From Bradyrhizobium barranii subsp. barranii (GTDB lineage Bacteria > Pseudomonadota > Alphaproteobacteria > Rhizobiales > Xanthobacteraceae): a stretch of 64,000 nt of DNA. Under the pieces are notes generated by a model, which ran no database searches, was not told the origin of the DNA, and saw only the letters and a program-made list of their open reading frames with translations. Positions 62,606-64,000 of this stretch are shown here, one piece after another. The translations under genes and the position numbers were made by a program. The stretch is from NCBI RefSeq assembly GCF_017565645.3, contig NZ_CP086136.1, forward strand, positions 62,001 to 126,000. The letters are read 5' to 3'. The stretch's first letter is position 1, and each line of letters starts with the position of its first letter.

Positions 62606-63013
62606 GTGGCCAAGTCCGAACTCGGAACCAAACGTATTTGCCCGACCACGGGCAAGAAGTTCTATGACCTCAACAAGAATCCGGTGATCTCGCCCTATAC
62701 CGGCGAAGTCGTCCCGATCGCGCCTGTGGCGCCGGCCCGCGCGACTCGCGGCGCCGAACCTCGCCACACGCCGGCTGCCGACACCACGCCGGAGCCGGCA
62801 GAAGTCGAAGAGGTCTCGCTCGAGGAGGCCGACGCCGAGGAAAACACCGGCAAGGTCAAGGCCGCGGTGCCCGAATCCGAGGACGACATCGAGGTCGACG
62901 AGACCATCGAGGACGATGACGACGATGATTCGACCTTTATCGCCGACGACGAAGAGGGCGATGAGGACGTTACCGACATCATTGGTGATGTCGGAGGTGA
63001 TGAAGAGACTTGA
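62606..63013 (+). CDS. FYDLN-family acidic protein (TIGR02300 type)
   Basis: The 135-residue product has a short conserved N-terminal domain (KSELGTKRICPTTGKKFYDLNKNPVISPYTGEVV) and a long acidic tail with runs of Asp and Glu. The family is widespread in alphaproteobacteria and its function is unknown to me. A GTG at 62606 with an AGGA site gives the usual start. An in-frame GTG at 62567 would add 13 residues. It is divergent from aroA. Confidence 0.85.
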   Translation: MAKSELGTKRICPTTGKKFYDLNKNPVISPYTGEVVPIAPVAPARATRGAEPRHTPAADTTPEPAEVEEVSLEEADAEENTGKVKAAVPESEDDIEVDETIEDDDDDDSTFIADDEEGDEDVTDIIGDVGGDEET

Positions 63014-63109
63014 GATCAGCCCTGATCTGTGAAAAAGGGTGCACCGCGCGAGTCACCAGGCTCGCCGGTCGGGAGTGATCCACCAGGATCCTCCCAACTG
63101 GAAGACTAA

Positions 63110-63184
<75 letters not shown>

Positions 63185-63185
<1 letters not shown>

Positions 63186-63256
63186 GCCTTCGCTCGCTTC
63201 GCGAGCTTCGGCTGGGCAAGCCCGGGAAGTCCCTCGTAGCGAAGTGAGCGAAGGCT
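63185..63256. repeat. Inverted repeat directly after the tRNA gene
   Basis: AGCCTTCGCTCGCTTCGC (63185-63202) and the near-complement GCGAAGTGAGCGAAGGCT (63239-63256) pair with one mismatch. The left arm starts in the last base of the tRNA CCA end. It may act in 3' processing or termination, although no T run follows. Confidence 0.65.
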
Positions 63257-63360
63257 GTCCCGCCATAGCCCGAAGGGCGGCGGCGGACTTCATCGAGGAT
63301 CACCAGCGAAGCCCCGTGATGGTTCCAAGCTGCTATCCTGCCCTCCGGGGAGGAAGCAGA

Positions 63361-63597
63361 ATGAAATACGTCTATATCCTCGAAAGTCTCAATTCCGAGC
63401 ATTTCTACGTCGGCATCACCGACGACCTACGGGCCCGTTTAGCCAAGCATAACGCCGGCGAGGTGCCACACACGTCGAAATATGGGCCTTGGAGAATTCG
63501 GACCTATTTCGCCTTTGATGACGCGGCACGCGCTGTCGCGTTCGAGCGATACCTGAAATCGGGCTCGGGGCGCGCCTTCGCGAAGAAGCACTTCTGA
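63361..63597 (+). CDS. Small GIY-YIG domain protein
   Basis: The 78-residue product is a lone GIY-YIG nuclease domain. It has KYVYILESLNSEHFYVG, with YVY and YVG for the two name motifs, the Arg in DDLRARLAKHNAGEV, TSKYGPW, and the metal-binding Glu in AFERYLKSGSGRAFAKKHF. These UvrC-like domains are common in bradyrhizobia; their role is unclear. A GGAGG site stands before the ATG at 63361; the frame stays open further upstream to 63244. Confidence 0.85.
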   Translation: MKYVYILESLNSEHFYVGITDDLRARLAKHNAGEVPHTSKYGPWRIRTYFAFDDAARAVAFERYLKSGSGRAFAKKHF

Positions 63598-63604
63598 TCG
63601 CCCC

Positions 63605-64000
63605 CTACTCCCCGATCACCGCATTCAACCGGTCCCGCAGCGCGACGATCTCGTCCTTCATCGCGACCAGTTCCGAGACCGAGCAGTCCGACGCCGCCAG
63701 GATCGACTGCGGCACGGCGCGCGCTTTTTCCTTCAAGGCGTGGCCCTGCGGGGTCAGCGCGATCAGCACCTGACGTTCGTCCTCGCGCGAGCGCGTGCGC
63801 CTGACGAAGTGGGCGGCCTCGAGGCGCTTGAGCAGCGGCGTCAGCGTGCCCGAATCCAGGAACAGCTTTTCGCCGATGTCCTTGACCGGCACGTCGTCGC
63901 GCTCCCACAGCACAAGCATCACCAGATATTGCGGGTAGGTCAGGCCGAGCCGGTCGAGCAGCGGCTTGTAGACCCGGTTGAAGGCATGCGCGGCCGAATA
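63605..64000 (-). CDS. MarR-family regulator, OhrR-like, cut off by the window end
   Basis: The visible 131 C-terminal residues show the MarR winged helix: [71 protein letters not shown]. This is the OhrR pattern, in which a peroxide-sensing Cys lies near the N-terminus. That part would be just beyond position 64000, so the sensing residue cannot be confirmed. An internal ATG at 63922 is not the true start. Confidence 0.85.
   Translation of the reverse strand, partial: YSAAHAFNRVYKPLLDRLGLTYPQYLVMLVLWERDDVPVKDIGEKLFLDSGTLTPLLKRLEAAHFVRRTRSREDERQVLIALTPQGHALKEKARAVPQSILAASDCSVSELVAMKDEIVALRDRLNAVIGE

Overview
The window is a stretch of core chromosome from an alphaproteobacterium, almost certainly Bradyrhizobium or a very close relative in the Nitrobacteraceae. 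I base this on the high GC content and on Irr: from the chosen start it has 163 residues, with the haem motif Cys at position 29 and the His triplet at 117-119, as I remember for B. japonicum Irr. The gene orders (rimP-nusA-infB-rbfA-truB-rpsO-pnp, trpFBA-accD-folC, aroA-cmk-rpsA) are typical alphaproteobacterial ones, and palindromic intergenic repeats of a bradyrhizobial style recur. I see no phage, insertion sequence, CRISPR array or rRNA. One tRNA is present, tRNA-Ala(GGC).

Layout. 1-10.6 kb (+): the translation and RNA operon rimP-nusA-ylxR family-infB-rbfA-truB-rpsO, then pnp with a long structured leader. 10.7-13.9 kb: divergent katG/oxyR. 13.9-16.9 kb (+): an acetyltransferase, two tandem paralogous exported proteins of unknown function, and a glutathione S-transferase. 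17.0-20.6 kb: fabA-fabB-fabI (-), divergent from irr (+), whose promoter carries TGCATC direct repeats. 20.7-31.4 kb is the accessory part: an SH3-like exported protein, a D-2-hydroxyacid dehydrogenase, a LysR regulator beside an aldo/keto reductase gene broken by an in-frame stop, a MoeB/ThiF-type adenylyltransferase, a probable pseudoprotease, an HWE histidine kinase, a gamma-glutamyltransferase and an orphan ParA ATPase.

31.4-36.7 kb: mutM (-), then ubiE-ubiB-coaBC-dut (+) with overlapping ends. coaBC carries an extra N-terminal ribbon-helix-helix domain, with two palindromes just upstream. 36.9-49.5 kb (+): a DivL-type pseudo-histidine kinase (Tyr in place of the phospho-acceptor His), a TsaE-AmgK fusion, a PilZ protein, a MurU-type nucleotidyltransferase, addB-addA and trxA. 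This links cell-cycle signalling, tRNA modification, MurNAc recycling and recombination repair.

49.6-62.4 kb (-): a SRPBCC protein, a metallophosphoesterase, folC-accD-trpA-trpB-trpF, lapA, ihfB, sppA, rpsA, cmk and aroA. 62.6-64 kb: a FYDLN-family acidic protein, tRNA-Ala, a small GIY-YIG protein and the C-terminal part of a MarR/OhrR-like regulator that runs off the end.

Most genes are ordinary housekeeping genes. The least explained items are the RHH-CoaBC fusion with its upstream palindromes, the tandem exported paralogs at 14.5-16.2 kb, the two leader hairpins of pnp and the GANTC palindrome in front of addB. I found no clear multi-gene system that would be new. All assignments are by reading the sequence; no database search was run.
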